Below, one piece after another: positions 32,082-39,085 of a DNA stretch of 64,000 nucleotides. The notes below the pieces were generated by a model, which ran no database searches, had not been told where the DNA came from, and saw only the letters and a program-made list of their open reading frames with translations. Position 1 is the first letter of the stretch. Every line of letters starts with the position of its first letter. Source of the DNA: UBA5905 sp045542015 (GTDB lineage: Bacteria > Bacillota > Clostridia > Oscillospirales > Acutalibacteraceae). The translations under genes were made by a program, and so were the position numbers. The stretch lies in assembly GCA_045542015.1 (NCBI GenBank), contig JAZQKF010000055.1, positions 56,779 to 120,778 of the forward strand, read 5' to 3'.

Positions 32082-33176
32082 TTAGGATACCAGCAAACCG
32101 CCGCACCAGACGGTATCGCCGTTGGGAATGATCTCTATGATATGCTCACCCGCCTCGGCATCATCCAGGATGACGAAGTTGGTGAAAATGCCGCCGCGGA
32201 TGATGTACTCGGGCAGAGCCTTCTCCACGCCATCCACCTTAACAGTCATCTTCAGGTCGTCGGAATACGGCGTACAGATGGGCAGGATGATCCGCTTGCC
32301 GGTTACTTTGATAACCAGAGGCTCCTCCCCCTCGTTCTGCCAGGAGCAACACTCCTTGGTAAATACCTTAAAGCTACCCATAGACACGGGGGTGGTATTC
32401 TCGCAGTGATACCACTTCGCATTCTCGTACACGTAGGGACGATAGGGCTCCGGAATCGCCGGCATCTCGGCGGGAATGGTATCCAGCGCCTCGTATACGT
32501 CGTTGAGATAGGTGGTCACCAGCTCGCCTACGATAGCGTGACCCTTATCGGTAGGATGGACCCAGTCGGCGCAGATCTCCTCCCACAGATACTGACCGTC
32601 GGGATTCTGCTCGGTCTTGACCTCCGGCCACACCGCGTCACGGTAACTGATCATCGGCAGGTCATAGTGGGCGCAGATGGGCTGCTGATCCGCCTGGGCA
32701 TTGATACCGCCGTTGTTCATCACAAACAGAACCATCACCGCAGGCGCGCAAGGTGCCGTCAGAATCTTATGGATCAGGCTGGCATAGCCCTCCGCCTGGA
32801 AATCCTGAATGATGTCGTTGACGCCGAACTCAACCAGTACAAAGTCGGGGTTGTGGTCCAGCAGGAACTCGTTGACACGATGCACACCCAGCAGGCTGGA
32901 GGTGCCGCTGTAACCGGCGTTGATGTACGAGATAGTGGACATAGGGAACGTATTCTCCCACCATTTACGCAGAATACCGGCATAGCTCTTTTCCTTAACG
33001 GAAGCAGAAGCACCGTGGGTAACACTGCCGCCAATGACTCCAATGGTGATCCGCTGACCGGACTGTGCCTTTTTCATCACGGCAGCGATTCTAGCGGCGT
33101 TGCCCGCAGACACCAGGGCGGTATCCAGCATATCCTGACGGATACCAAGAGCTTTTGCATTTTCAGATAATTTCAT
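32082..33176 (-). CDS. SGNH/GDSL-family hydrolase, two-domain carbohydrate esterase-like
   Basis: 364 residues from ATG 33176 (GTGAGGTG site). The N-terminal part (about 40-235) is an SGNH hydrolase: catalytic serine in GVIGGSVTHG near 48, SGTSS near 92, the block III VEFGVNDI near 117, and the catalytic Asp/His in DWVHPTDKGH near 205. Residues 245-364 form a second all-beta region without a recognised motif. No signal peptide is seen, so it is probably cytoplasmic and may deacetylate oligosaccharides or lipids. It is monocistronic with its own promoter and terminator. Substrate unknown. Confidence 0.85.
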   Translation of the reverse strand: MKLSENAKALGIRQDMLDTALVSAGNAARIAAVMKKAQSGQRITIGVIGGSVTHGASASVKEKSYAGILRKWWENTFPMSTISYINAGYSGTSSLLGVHRVNEFLLDHNPDFVLVEFGVNDIIQDFQAEGYASLIHKILTAPCAPAVMVLFVMNNGGINAQADQQPICAHYDLPMISYRDAVWPEVKTEQNPDGQYLWEEICADWVHPTDKGHAIVGELVTTYLNDVYEALDTIPAEMPAIPEPYRPYVYENAKWYHCENTTPVSMGSFKVFTKECCSWQNEGEEPLVIKVTGKRIILPICTPYSDDLKMTVKVDGVEKALPEYIIRGGIFTNFVILDDAEAGEHIIEIIPNGDTVWCGGLLVS

Positions 33177-33207
33177 AATCAGCACCTCACAATAGGAGTT
33201 TTAGCTA

Positions 33208-33235
33208 ATTATAGCATATTGACTAAATATTGCAA
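33208..33235 (-). promoter_or_regulatory. Promoter for the SGNH hydrolase gene
   Basis: Minus-strand TTGCAA (33235-33230), a 16-base spacer and TATAAT (33213-33208), about 30 bases before the start codon. Confidence 0.7.
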
Positions 33236-33256
33236 GACAATACGTGAAGAAAAATG

Positions 33257-33286
33257 AAAATCCCCGATTTTATTTCGGGGATTTTT
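33257..33286 (-). terminator. Terminator after the first XRE/beta-solenoid gene
   Basis: A perfect 10-bp stem (33257-33266 with 33276-33285) with T-rich flanks on both strands, directly after the stop of the gene ending at 33289. Confidence 0.8.
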
Positions 33287-33288
33287 CA

Positions 33289-34008
33289 TTACAGTATTAT
33301 CTTCTTGATGACCTGACAATTGAGCGTCTCGCTTTTAATGTTACCCTTTACCTTAATCTTGTCAGCGTGAATATCCACGGCAGAAAGGCTACCGCCGCAG
33401 TTGATGCTCTGTGCATCCAGATTGTGACAGCTGACGTTGGAACCGCAATTGATGCCACCTTGGATATCTCCGCCACAAGATATATTGTCGCCGCAATTGA
33501 TACCACCGTGGTGGTAACCACCAATGGTAATGTTATTTCCGCAATTCAAGCCGCCGTTGACGTAGCCCCCAATGCTGATAGAACCGCCCGCTTTACAGCC
33601 ACCGTCCACCGCGCCTTCAACGGTCAGATTACACTCGGTTTGCACCGCCTTAGCGTCACCGTTTACCACAAAGGTGAATTTGTTTGTCATATTATCTTTG
33701 ACTGTAAGAATCTTATGGCCGTGGCATACCACGCCGCGAATTACGTCGTCATCATCCCAAGGAAACGCTGTGCTATAGGAGCCAACAATAATTGCAGAAT
33801 CACGGCAAAACAGGCCGTCAATAGAACAACCAAACACATCTGCCAATTGTGGTAAAAAGAAAATGTCCGGAGCGGATTTGGCGTTTTCCCACTTGGACAC
33901 CGCCTGATAGGTTACACCCAGTTTATCGGCTAATTCCTCTTGGGTCAGACCCTTTTGTTTGCGAAATTTTTGAATATTCTCAGCCAAAATTACATTTATA
34001 TTGTCCAT
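33289..34008 (-). CDS. XRE-family regulator with C-terminal Gly/Cys beta-solenoid repeats (paralog 1)
   Basis: 239 residues. Residues 5-60 are a Cro/C1-type helix-turn-helix (GLTQEELADKLGVTYQAVSKWENAK). A middle segment (about 80-130) includes FPWDDDDVIRGVV, shared with paralog 2. Residues 141-195 hold three exact 16-residue repeats of pattern GG(Y/D)xxGGxNCGxNxxx (starting 147, 163, 179), which place Cys 156, 172 and 188 in register, as in a stacked beta-helix similar in spirit to bactofilins. The rest continues as shorter solenoid-like turns. It has its own promoter, an operator-like motif upstream and a terminator. Likely an autoregulated DNA-binding sensor; what the solenoid senses or polymerises with is unknown. 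Confidence 0.8.
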   Translation of the reverse strand: MDNINVILAENIQKFRKQKGLTQEELADKLGVTYQAVSKWENAKSAPDIFFLPQLADVFGCSIDGLFCRDSAIIVGSYSTAFPWDDDDVIRGVVCHGHKILTVKDNMTNKFTFVVNGDAKAVQTECNLTVEGAVDGGCKAGGSISIGGYVNGGLNCGNNITIGGYHHGGINCGDNISCGGDIQGGINCGSNVSCHNLDAQSINCGGSLSAVDIHADKIKVKGNIKSETLNCQVIKKIIL

Positions 34009-34061
34009 TATATCCTCCTGATTGCGTAGTTAAAATACCAACACCTGCAGTTGTTGCTTTG

Positions 34062-34090
34062 AGTATAGCAAAAATGCGACAAAATGACAA
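34062..34090 (-). promoter_or_regulatory. Promoter of XRE paralog 1
   Basis: Minus-strand TTGTCA (34090-34085), a 17-base spacer and TATACT (34067-34062), 54 bases before the start codon. Confidence 0.7.
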
Positions 34091-34100
34091 TAAAGGATAG

Positions 34101-34126
34101 GTTGAACTTACTCAACTGTGAGTTGA
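34101..34126 (-). promoter_or_regulatory. Operator-like motif upstream of XRE paralog 1
   Basis: On the plus strand GTTGA (34101-34105), 6 bases, TCAAC (34112-34116), 5 bases, GTTGA (34122-34126). It begins exactly 10 bases beyond the -35 box. The same layout and distance are found at the second paralog, so it is a candidate binding site for these regulators. Confidence 0.65.
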
Positions 34127-34140
34127 AAATGCGCATTATA

Positions 34141-34225
34141 CCGCTGACCGGGATCTGAACCGTGGAGAATTGCTTCGCAAATCTCCCTCAAATTTGCCTC
34201 CGGCAAATTTAACCGCTTATTCACA
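34141..34225 (-). repeat. tRNA-Leu 3'-end-like fragment with adjoining palindromes
   Basis: CCGCTGACCGGGATC at 34141-34155 is identical to the 3' T-arm/acceptor region of the tRNA-Leu gene at 35186-35200, in the same orientation. After one extra T the match continues GAACCG. Next to it are two palindromes (GAGAATTGCTTCGCAAATCTC and AAATTTGCCTCCGGCAAATTT). No complete tRNA can be folded. It may be an attachment-site remnant or part of a dispersed repeat. Confidence 0.55.
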
Positions 34226-34240
34226 GCAGTCGCCGACAAG

Positions 34241-34278
34241 AAACACCCCCGACCCACGGGTGTGGGTCGGGGGTGTTT
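34241..34278. terminator. Strong 17-bp hairpin downstream of XRE paralog 2
   Basis: A perfect 17-bp stem (34241-34257 with 34262-34278) with loop GGGT. It lies 44 bases past the stop of the gene ending at 34322, so it may terminate that transcript, though no long T-run follows beyond the TTT in the stem. Confidence 0.6.
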
Positions 34279-34321
34279 GTATCTCGTGTCCAAAAAGAAC
34301 GGGTCGAAAAACCTGATTTCT

Positions 34322-34879
34322 TTACTTTTTAATTATATCCTTGCACACAATATTTCCGCAACTATTAATTTCGTATGCGTAAATATCGCCCTCTGTTCGA
34401 ATATCCCCATTAATTTGATGACAATCAATTCTTCCATGACATACAACATCCCCATTTATGCTACTTTCACATGTAATATTACCCAAAACCTCAACTTTGA
34501 AATACTGCCTTGTCGTCTCATTACAATTTTTAGGAAACGAAACATCAATACAAGAATTGCTTTCTTGCACTTGGATGATTTTTTTACCTCTTGTTTGTAA
34601 TACTCGAATTACTTCATCATCATTCCAAGGTAATTCCGCACAATGGTCATAGTGAATTTCTGTTTTTATTTCACGAGAAAAGAGTTCATCAATATGGCAT
34701 CCAAACAGATCTGCCATTGTCGGCAAAAACAATATGTCAGGAGCGGTTTTTGCGTTTTCCCATTTTGAAACTGCTTGAAAAGTTACGCCCAATTCTTTTG
34801 CAAGTTCATCTTGTGTTAATCCGCACTTTTTGCGGTATTTTTGTATATTAGCCGCTAAAACAATATTCATGTTATCCAT
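34322..34879 (-). CDS. XRE-family regulator with beta-solenoid-like C-terminus (paralog 2)
   Basis: 185 residues from ATG 34879, with an AAAGGAGATG site; the open frame runs 26 codons further but over the promoter. The helix-turn-helix (GLTQDELAKELGVTFQAVSKW) and the following TAPDILFLP and LPWNDDEVIR segments are near-identical to paralog 1. The C-terminus (about 125-185) has short turns such as GNITCESSINGDVVCHGRIDC, again Cys-rich, but without the regular 16-residue Gly repeats. Base composition is clearly more AT-rich than its surroundings and than paralog 1, suggesting separate acquisition rather than a recent tandem duplication. Confidence 0.8.
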   Translation of the reverse strand: MDNMNIVLAANIQKYRKKCGLTQDELAKELGVTFQAVSKWENAKTAPDILFLPTMADLFGCHIDELFSREIKTEIHYDHCAELPWNDDEVIRVLQTRGKKIIQVQESNSCIDVSFPKNCNETTRQYFKVEVLGNITCESSINGDVVCHGRIDCHQINGDIRTEGDIYAYEINSCGNIVCKDIIKK

Positions 34880-34903
34880 CAAATCATCTCCTTTGCTGAT
34901 ATA

Positions 34904-34932
34904 ATTGTAACAGATAACAAAAATGCACGCAA
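34904..34932 (-). promoter_or_regulatory. Promoter of XRE paralog 2
   Basis: Minus-strand TTGCGT (34932-34927), a 17-base spacer and TACAAT (34909-34904), 25 bases before the start codon. Confidence 0.65.
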
Positions 34933-34942
34933 TAAAAGAAAA

Positions 34943-34968
34943 GTTGATATTTTTCAACTACAGGTTGA
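34943..34968 (-). promoter_or_regulatory. Operator-like motif upstream of XRE paralog 2
   Basis: Plus-strand GTTGA (34943-34947), 6 bases, TCAAC (34954-34958), 5 bases, GTTGA (34964-34968), starting exactly 10 bases beyond the -35 box: the same geometry as at paralog 1. The right-hand pair extends to TTTCAAC/GTTGAAA. Confidence 0.65.
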
Positions 34969-34969
34969 A

Positions 34970-35140
34970 AGTGATATTCTGTGCTGTCGCACAGAGTGAT
35001 ATTATGCCTTACGGCATAGTGATATTTTTGCTGTCGCAAAAGTGATATTATATTCGCCACTAAAACTCGCAAAGCGAATATCACCTGGACGAAGTTCAAA
35101 TATCACTGCGAAGCAATATCACTCGCCGAAAGGCGAATAT
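34970..35140. repeat. Mosaic array of small palindromes joined by AGTGATATT tiles
   Basis: Four direct copies of AGTGATATT (starting 34970, 34995, 35018, 35041) are separated by different small hairpins: CTGTGCTGTCGCACAG, ATGCCTTACGGCAT, TTTGCTGTCGCAAA. Then ATATTCGC pairs with GCGAATAT around 35049-35080, and three inverted tiles (AATATCAC at about 35078, 35099 and 35116) follow, the last before TCGCCGAAAGGCGA. The whole block is roughly palindromic. Spacers are hairpins, not unique sequence, so it is not CRISPR. No ORF of note. Confidence 0.75.
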
Positions 35141-35145
35141 AACTG

Positions 35146-35179
35146 AAAAAACTCTTGTTCTTTCGAACAAGAGTTTTTT
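35146..35179 (-). terminator. Terminator of tRNA-Leu
   Basis: A perfect 15-bp stem (35146-35160 with 35165-35179), ending in TTTTTT on either strand, one base after the tRNA 3' end. Confidence 0.9.
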
Positions 35180-35180
35180 C

Positions 35181-35267
35181 TGGTGCCGCTGACCGGGATC
35201 GAACCGGTACGGTATCGCTACCGAGGGATTTTAAGTCCCTTGTGTCTGCCAATTCCACCACAGCGGC
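35181..35267 (-). tRNA. tRNA-Leu (anticodon TAA)
   Basis: 87 bases with encoded CCA. Acceptor GCCGCTG pairs with CAGCGGC. Anticodon stem AGGGA/TCCCT encloses CTTAAAA with anticodon TAA. A long class II variable arm (CGGTAGCGATACCG) and the T loop GGTTCGATCCC are present, as required for tRNA-Leu. Its 3' end is partly duplicated 1.04 kb downstream at 34141. Confidence 0.96.
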
Positions 35268-35324
35268 ATAGCCGGGGCGTAGCATAAACTACGCCCCATA
35301 TCATATCTTTTTTAAGTCCGTTTG

Positions 35325-37463
35325 TCAAGTATTCTTCGGTTGTTTCATGGTCAGACCGATCCGCTTTTTCGAAATATCCACCGACAGCACCCACACTTTA
35401 ACAATATCGCCTACCTTCAGCACCTCAGAAGGGTGCTTGATAAAACGGTTGGTAATCTGAGAGATATGCACCAGACCGTCCTGATGGACACCGATATCCA
35501 CAAACGCGCCGAAATCAATAACGTTGCGCACCGTGCCGGTCAACTCCATACCAGGCTTTAGGGACTCAATGCCCAAAATATCGGTGCGGAGCAAGGGCGC
35601 CGGCAGCTCGTCACGCGGGTCACGACCCGGGTGCTGAAGCTCGGCAATAATGTCCGTTAAGGTGGGAACACCCACCCCCAGCTTCTCCGCCAGATTGGCG
35701 ATGCCGAAGGCATCCACCTTCTCCTGCAAGCCACTCACGTTCTTGACAGTCACACCGCAAACCTCCAGCAGTTCCTTTGCCACCGGATAACTCTCGGGAT
35801 GAACGGCGGTGTGATCCAGCAGATTCTTACTCTCCGGCACACGGAGGAAACCCGCACACTGCTCGAAAGCCTTGGGACCCAGCTTGGGCACCTTTTTCAG
35901 CGCCGCGCGGGAGGTGAACTCGCCGTTCTCCTCGCGGTAGGCGACGATATTCTTGGCCACGGTGGCATTGATGCCCGCTACCTGGGACAGCAACGGGGCC
36001 GAGGCGGTATTCAGGTCCACGCCTACGGCGTTCACGCAGGATTCCACCACACCGTTAAGGGTCTCGGACAACTGGGACTGGGGCAGATCGTGCTGATACT
36101 GACCCACACCGATGGCCTTGGGATCGATCTTCACCAGCTCGGCCAGGGGATCCTGCATACGGCGGGCGATGGACACGGCGGAGCGCAGGTTTACGTCATA
36201 GTCGGGGAATTCCTGCGCCGCCAGCTTGGAGGCGGAATACACCGAAGCGCCCGCCTCGCTGACCACCATATACGAAACACCGGTCAGATTGTTCTCCCGA
36301 ATCAGGTCAGCGGTAAACACCTCGGTCTCGTGGGAAGCAGTACCGTTGCCGATGGCGATCACCTCGACCTTATGCCGTTTAATAAAACCCAGCACCGTCT
36401 TCTGCGCCTGCTCCATGCGCTTAAACTGCGGGACGGGATAGATAATGCCCGTATCCAACACCTTGCCGGTGGGGTCGATCACGGCGCACTTACAGCCGTG
36501 CTGGTAGCCCGGGTCCAGGCCCAGGGTCACACGCCCCTTGACGGGCGGCTGCATCAGCAGCTGACGCAGATTGACACCAAACACCTTAATGGCCGATTCA
36601 CCGGCTGCATCCGACAGCATATTGCGCATTTCGCGCTCCAGCGAGGGAAATATCAAACGGTCGTAGGAATCCTCGGTAGCCATCTGCACCTGTGCGGTGG
36701 CAGGGCAATCCGCCTTCAAATGCTCGGAATAGACAATGCGCATCGCATGAGCGGGGTCAAACTCCACGTGAACCTTGAGGAATTCCTCCCGCTCGCCGCG
36801 GTTGATAGCCAATACACGGTGACCGGGAACTTTGTTCAGCGGTTCGCGGAATTCGTAGTAGTTGGCGTAAACGCTATCTTCTTCCTTCGCCGCCTTGGAG
36901 GTCAGGAAACCGTTAGCAAAACATACCACTCGCAGGCGCTTACGGACGTTGGCGTCGTCGGCAATCAGCTCGGCGATAATATCGCGTGCGCCCGCCAGGG
37001 CGTCCTCCACCGTCGGCACCTCTTCGGTGATATATCCCTCCGCCAGCGCGTAGGGGTCCTCCCCCTTCGGCTCCTGGGCGTAGAGAGCGTCCGCCAAGGG
37101 CTGCAGACCGCGCTCTTTAGCGATGATGGCACGGGTACGGCGCTTAGGACGATAGGGGCGATAGAGGTCGTCCAGTTCGGTCATGGTGACCGCCGCATCC
37201 AGCGCCGCCGCCAACTCCTCGGTCAGTGCGCCCTGTTCCTCTATGGTCGCGCGGTATTTTTCACGGGTCTCATTAAGATTGCGCAGATAGGTCAACCGAT
37301 CCGCCAATTCACGCAGCACCTGATCGTCCAGCGATCCCGTCTGTTCTTTACGGTAACGGGCGATAAACGGGATGGTGTTGCCGTCGTCCAGCAGAGCGAT
37401 CACATTCTCTACGTGTTGGGATTTTAAGTGAAATTCATTGATTAACGTTTGCAGAATATCCAT
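35325..37463 (-). CDS. tex: Tex-family S1 RNA-binding protein
   Basis: 712 residues from ATG 37463 (AAAAGGAG site); a further 76 open codons upstream overlap a plus-strand gene and look unrelated. Tex is a conserved nucleic-acid-binding protein tied to transcription and rRNA/toxin-gene control. The N-terminal helical region (IPFIARYRKEQTGSLDD near 27-44) leads to a YqgF/RNase H-like domain (TLGLDPGYQHGCKCAVID near 325), two helix-hairpin-helix units (near 490-560, VDLNTASAPLLSQVAGI), and a C-terminal S1 domain (near 635-705). It stands alone, just after tRNA-Leu on the same strand. Confidence 0.96.
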   Translation of the reverse strand: MDILQTLINEFHLKSQHVENVIALLDDGNTIPFIARYRKEQTGSLDDQVLRELADRLTYLRNLNETREKYRATIEEQGALTEELAAALDAAVTMTELDDLYRPYRPKRRTRAIIAKERGLQPLADALYAQEPKGEDPYALAEGYITEEVPTVEDALAGARDIIAELIADDANVRKRLRVVCFANGFLTSKAAKEEDSVYANYYEFREPLNKVPGHRVLAINRGEREEFLKVHVEFDPAHAMRIVYSEHLKADCPATAQVQMATEDSYDRLIFPSLEREMRNMLSDAAGESAIKVFGVNLRQLLMQPPVKGRVTLGLDPGYQHGCKCAVIDPTGKVLDTGIIYPVPQFKRMEQAQKTVLGFIKRHKVEVIAIGNGTASHETEVFTADLIRENNLTGVSYMVVSEAGASVYSASKLAAQEFPDYDVNLRSAVSIARRMQDPLAELVKIDPKAIGVGQYQHDLPQSQLSETLNGVVESCVNAVGVDLNTASAPLLSQVAGINATVAKNIVAYREENGEFTSRAALKKVPKLGPKAFEQCAGFLRVPESKNLLDHTAVHPESYPVAKELLEVCGVTVKNVSGLQEKVDAFGIANLAEKLGVGVPTLTDIIAELQHPGRDPRDELPAPLLRTDILGIESLKPGMELTGTVRNVIDFGAFVDIGVHQDGLVHISQITNRFIKHPSEVLKVGDIVKVWVLSVDISKKRIGLTMKQPKNT

Positions 37464-37522
37464 AGATAACTCCTTTTCCCGGGTAATGATAACATTATAT
37501 CCTTTTTGTAGGTGAGTGTCAA

Positions 37523-37551
37523 TTGACGAAGCGCAGATTTTGTGATAGGAT
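37523..37551 (+). promoter_or_regulatory. Promoter for the phosphopantetheinyl transferase gene
   Basis: TTGACG (37523-37528), a 17-base spacer and TAGGAT (37546-37551), 27 bases before the start codon. Confidence 0.55.
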
Positions 37552-37578
37552 ATACTCATCAACGAAAGGAGGATAGCC

Positions 37579-38193
37579 ATGCTGAAAGTATACGTAGCGG
37601 ACTGTTCTCCTTTGTTATCTCCGCAGGAATTGGCACACGCGCTCCCATATATTGACCCACTGCGACAGGAGAAGATCCACCGACTGGTCACAGCAGAAAA
37701 AAAGGCCCAATCCGCCTGCGCAGGACTGCTGCTGAATCATCTCTTTGGCAACACTTCATACGAATCGGGCGCTAACGGAAAGCCGCACCTGACTGCAGAG
37801 GCTTGTGTGCGTTTCAACCTATCCCACAGCGGCCAATACGTGGTCTGCGCCGTCAGCGACACCGACGTGGGTGTGGATATCGAAAGTATCTCCCCCATTC
37901 GCCCTGCCGTCATGCGCCGTTGCTTTCACGAGGAGGAACAGCAGTGGATCGGCGACGATGCATCCCGCTTCACGCGGCTATGGACAATGAAGGAAGCCTA
38001 TATGAAATTACTAGGGACAGGGTTTTCGCTCCCGCCCAAGGATATATCGCTGACCGTTCCGCCGAAAAACGGATACGATTCCGCGCTGAATTGCCACTGG
38101 CAGCTGTTGGAGTGGGACTACCCCATCACCGTATGCTGTGGAGCGGGCGAATCCTGCGAAATGATCCATATAAACGTAAAAGACCTGCTGTAA
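37579..38193 (+). CDS. 4'-phosphopantetheinyl transferase (Sfp type)
   Basis: 204 residues, Sfp/Gsp family length. It moves the phosphopantetheine arm from CoA to carrier-protein serines. VGVDIESISP near residue 96 carries the metal-binding Asp/Glu, FNLSHSGQYVVCAVS near 75 is the substrate segment, and FTRLWTMKEAYMKLLGTGFSL near 133-153 has the WxxKEA motif. GAAAGGAGG lies before the ATG. No polyketide or peptide synthetase gene is in view, so its carrier protein is unknown; it may serve as the cell's AcpS. It ends at a terminator. Confidence 0.93.
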   Translation: MLKVYVADCSPLLSPQELAHALPYIDPLRQEKIHRLVTAEKKAQSACAGLLLNHLFGNTSYESGANGKPHLTAEACVRFNLSHSGQYVVCAVSDTDVGVDIESISPIRPAVMRRCFHEEEQQWIGDDASRFTRLWTMKEAYMKLLGTGFSLPPKDISLTVPPKNGYDSALNCHWQLLEWDYPITVCCGAGESCEMIHINVKDLL

Positions 38194-38205
38194 AGCAGGT
38201 CTTTT
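38178..38205 (+). terminator. Terminator of the phosphopantetheinyl transferase gene
   Basis: An 11-bp stem (38178-38188 with 38195-38205) overlapping the stop codon and running into TTTTTT. Confidence 0.9.
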
Positions 38206-38234
38206 TTGCTAGTTCTATGAACAGATGGCATTTG

Positions 38235-38594
38235 TCATCCATTCAGGATGTCCTGTTGTTTTTTCTTGCTGAAGCTCGCAAGAATGAGCGCATAGGATTT
38301 ATCGGCTAACTCCCTCAACAATTCATCGGGAACTTGGCCATCCGGTTTAATGGAATTCCAGTGAACCTTATTCATATAGAACCCAGGGACAATATCCTCA
38401 TACTGCTGTCTTAAGAATTCTCCCTCCAGCGGCTCCAGTTTTAACGTTATGTAGTACGGCTTATCGTCATCGTCAAGGCAGATAGCCAAAAACATTTTTC
38501 CGCCGATCATATACCGAATCCAGTTCCAGTTCTCGGTATTCTTGGTAACACCCGGTTTGTTCATCAAATACTCATCCAGCCAAGGATATTTCAT
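38235..38594 (-). CDS. MmcQ/YjbR-family protein
   Basis: 119 residues with the CyaY-like fold pattern of YjbR proteins: starting helix, KPGVTKNTENWNWIRYMIGGKMFLAI, the DDKPYYITLKL strand, then VPGFYMNKVHWNSI and the final helix ELLRELADKSYALILAS. The family is usually labelled DNA-binding on weak evidence; its biochemical role is unknown. The gene stands alone on the minus strand between converging and diverging units, with no clear promoter that I could define. Confidence 0.8.
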   Translation of the reverse strand: MKYPWLDEYLMNKPGVTKNTENWNWIRYMIGGKMFLAICLDDDDKPYYITLKLEPLEGEFLRQQYEDIVPGFYMNKVHWNSIKPDGQVPDELLRELADKSYALILASFSKKKQQDILNG

Positions 38595-38643
38595 AGTCGA
38601 TTCCCCTCATATTCATCGCGCTTATGCCACCGTCCGATGACAA

Positions 38644-38967
38644 TTATTGCCGCTTCGTGTAATAGCAAATGATGGATTCTGTTTTTCCGTTCAGTTCGTT
38701 GTAGCCGGTAAACAGGGCGCCGCCCTTTGACATCAATTCGCCGCACTCTACTGTGGAGATATCGCGATTAACGAATACGTCTCCTTTTTCGGTGTTAATG
38801 AACACGTGTCCGTTAGCGGTGTTGATGCGCCCACCGCGACCCAGACCCTCCTCCTGGGGGATGCCGTTCTCGTCTATGTATCGCCGCGCGACCAGAGTCA
38901 GCTCTTTGCCGTCCAGCCGCAATGCGGTCTCGCTGACGGGAGTCGTCTTTTTCCGCTTCCAAAACAT
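38644..38967 (-). CDS. Small basic protein, unknown
   Basis: 107 residues from ATG 38967, chosen because GAGGTG lies 6 bases before it. It begins MFWKRKKTTPV and appears to be soluble and beta-rich. One segment (INTANGHVFINTEKGDVFVNRDIS, about 50-73) repeats an xVFIN/xVFVN turn. I do not recognise a family. It is on the same strand as the MmcQ-like gene 49 bases downstream but has no other context. The frame, ribosome site and codon use look genuine. Confidence 0.55.
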   Translation of the reverse strand: MFWKRKKTTPVSETALRLDGKELTLVARRYIDENGIPQEEGLGRGGRINTANGHVFINTEKGDVFVNRDISTVECGELMSKGGALFTGYNELNGKTESIICYYTKRQ

Positions 38968-39020
38968 TCCTCTCACCTCGCGTCTATTGTACGGAAATCA
39001 AAAAGAATTGTCAAGCGCAC

Positions 39021-39049
39021 TTGTATTTATCACGACTTTGTGATATGAT
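39021..39049 (+). promoter_or_regulatory. Promoter for the flippase-TtcA unit
   Basis: TTGTAT (39021-39026), a 17-base spacer and TATGAT (39044-39049), 37 bases before the chosen GTG start. Confidence 0.6.
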
Positions 39050-39085
39050 ACTGAATTGAAATACAAATGGAAAGGAGTGAGCACC

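Noticed and set aside
34108..34293. 61-codon ORF on the minus strand
   Set aside because: It runs through the terminator hairpin, two palindromes and the tRNA-like fragment, has no ribosome site and no recognisable protein features.
34970..35140. CRISPR-like array of short repeats
   Set aside because: The repeated tile is only 9 bases, the intervening sequences are hairpins rather than unique spacers, half the tiles are inverted, and no cas genes are present.
35799..37427. 542-codon plus-strand ORF
   Set aside because: It lies wholly antisense to tex, with His/Gln/Arg-rich composition typical of a reverse-frame shadow of a GC-rich gene.
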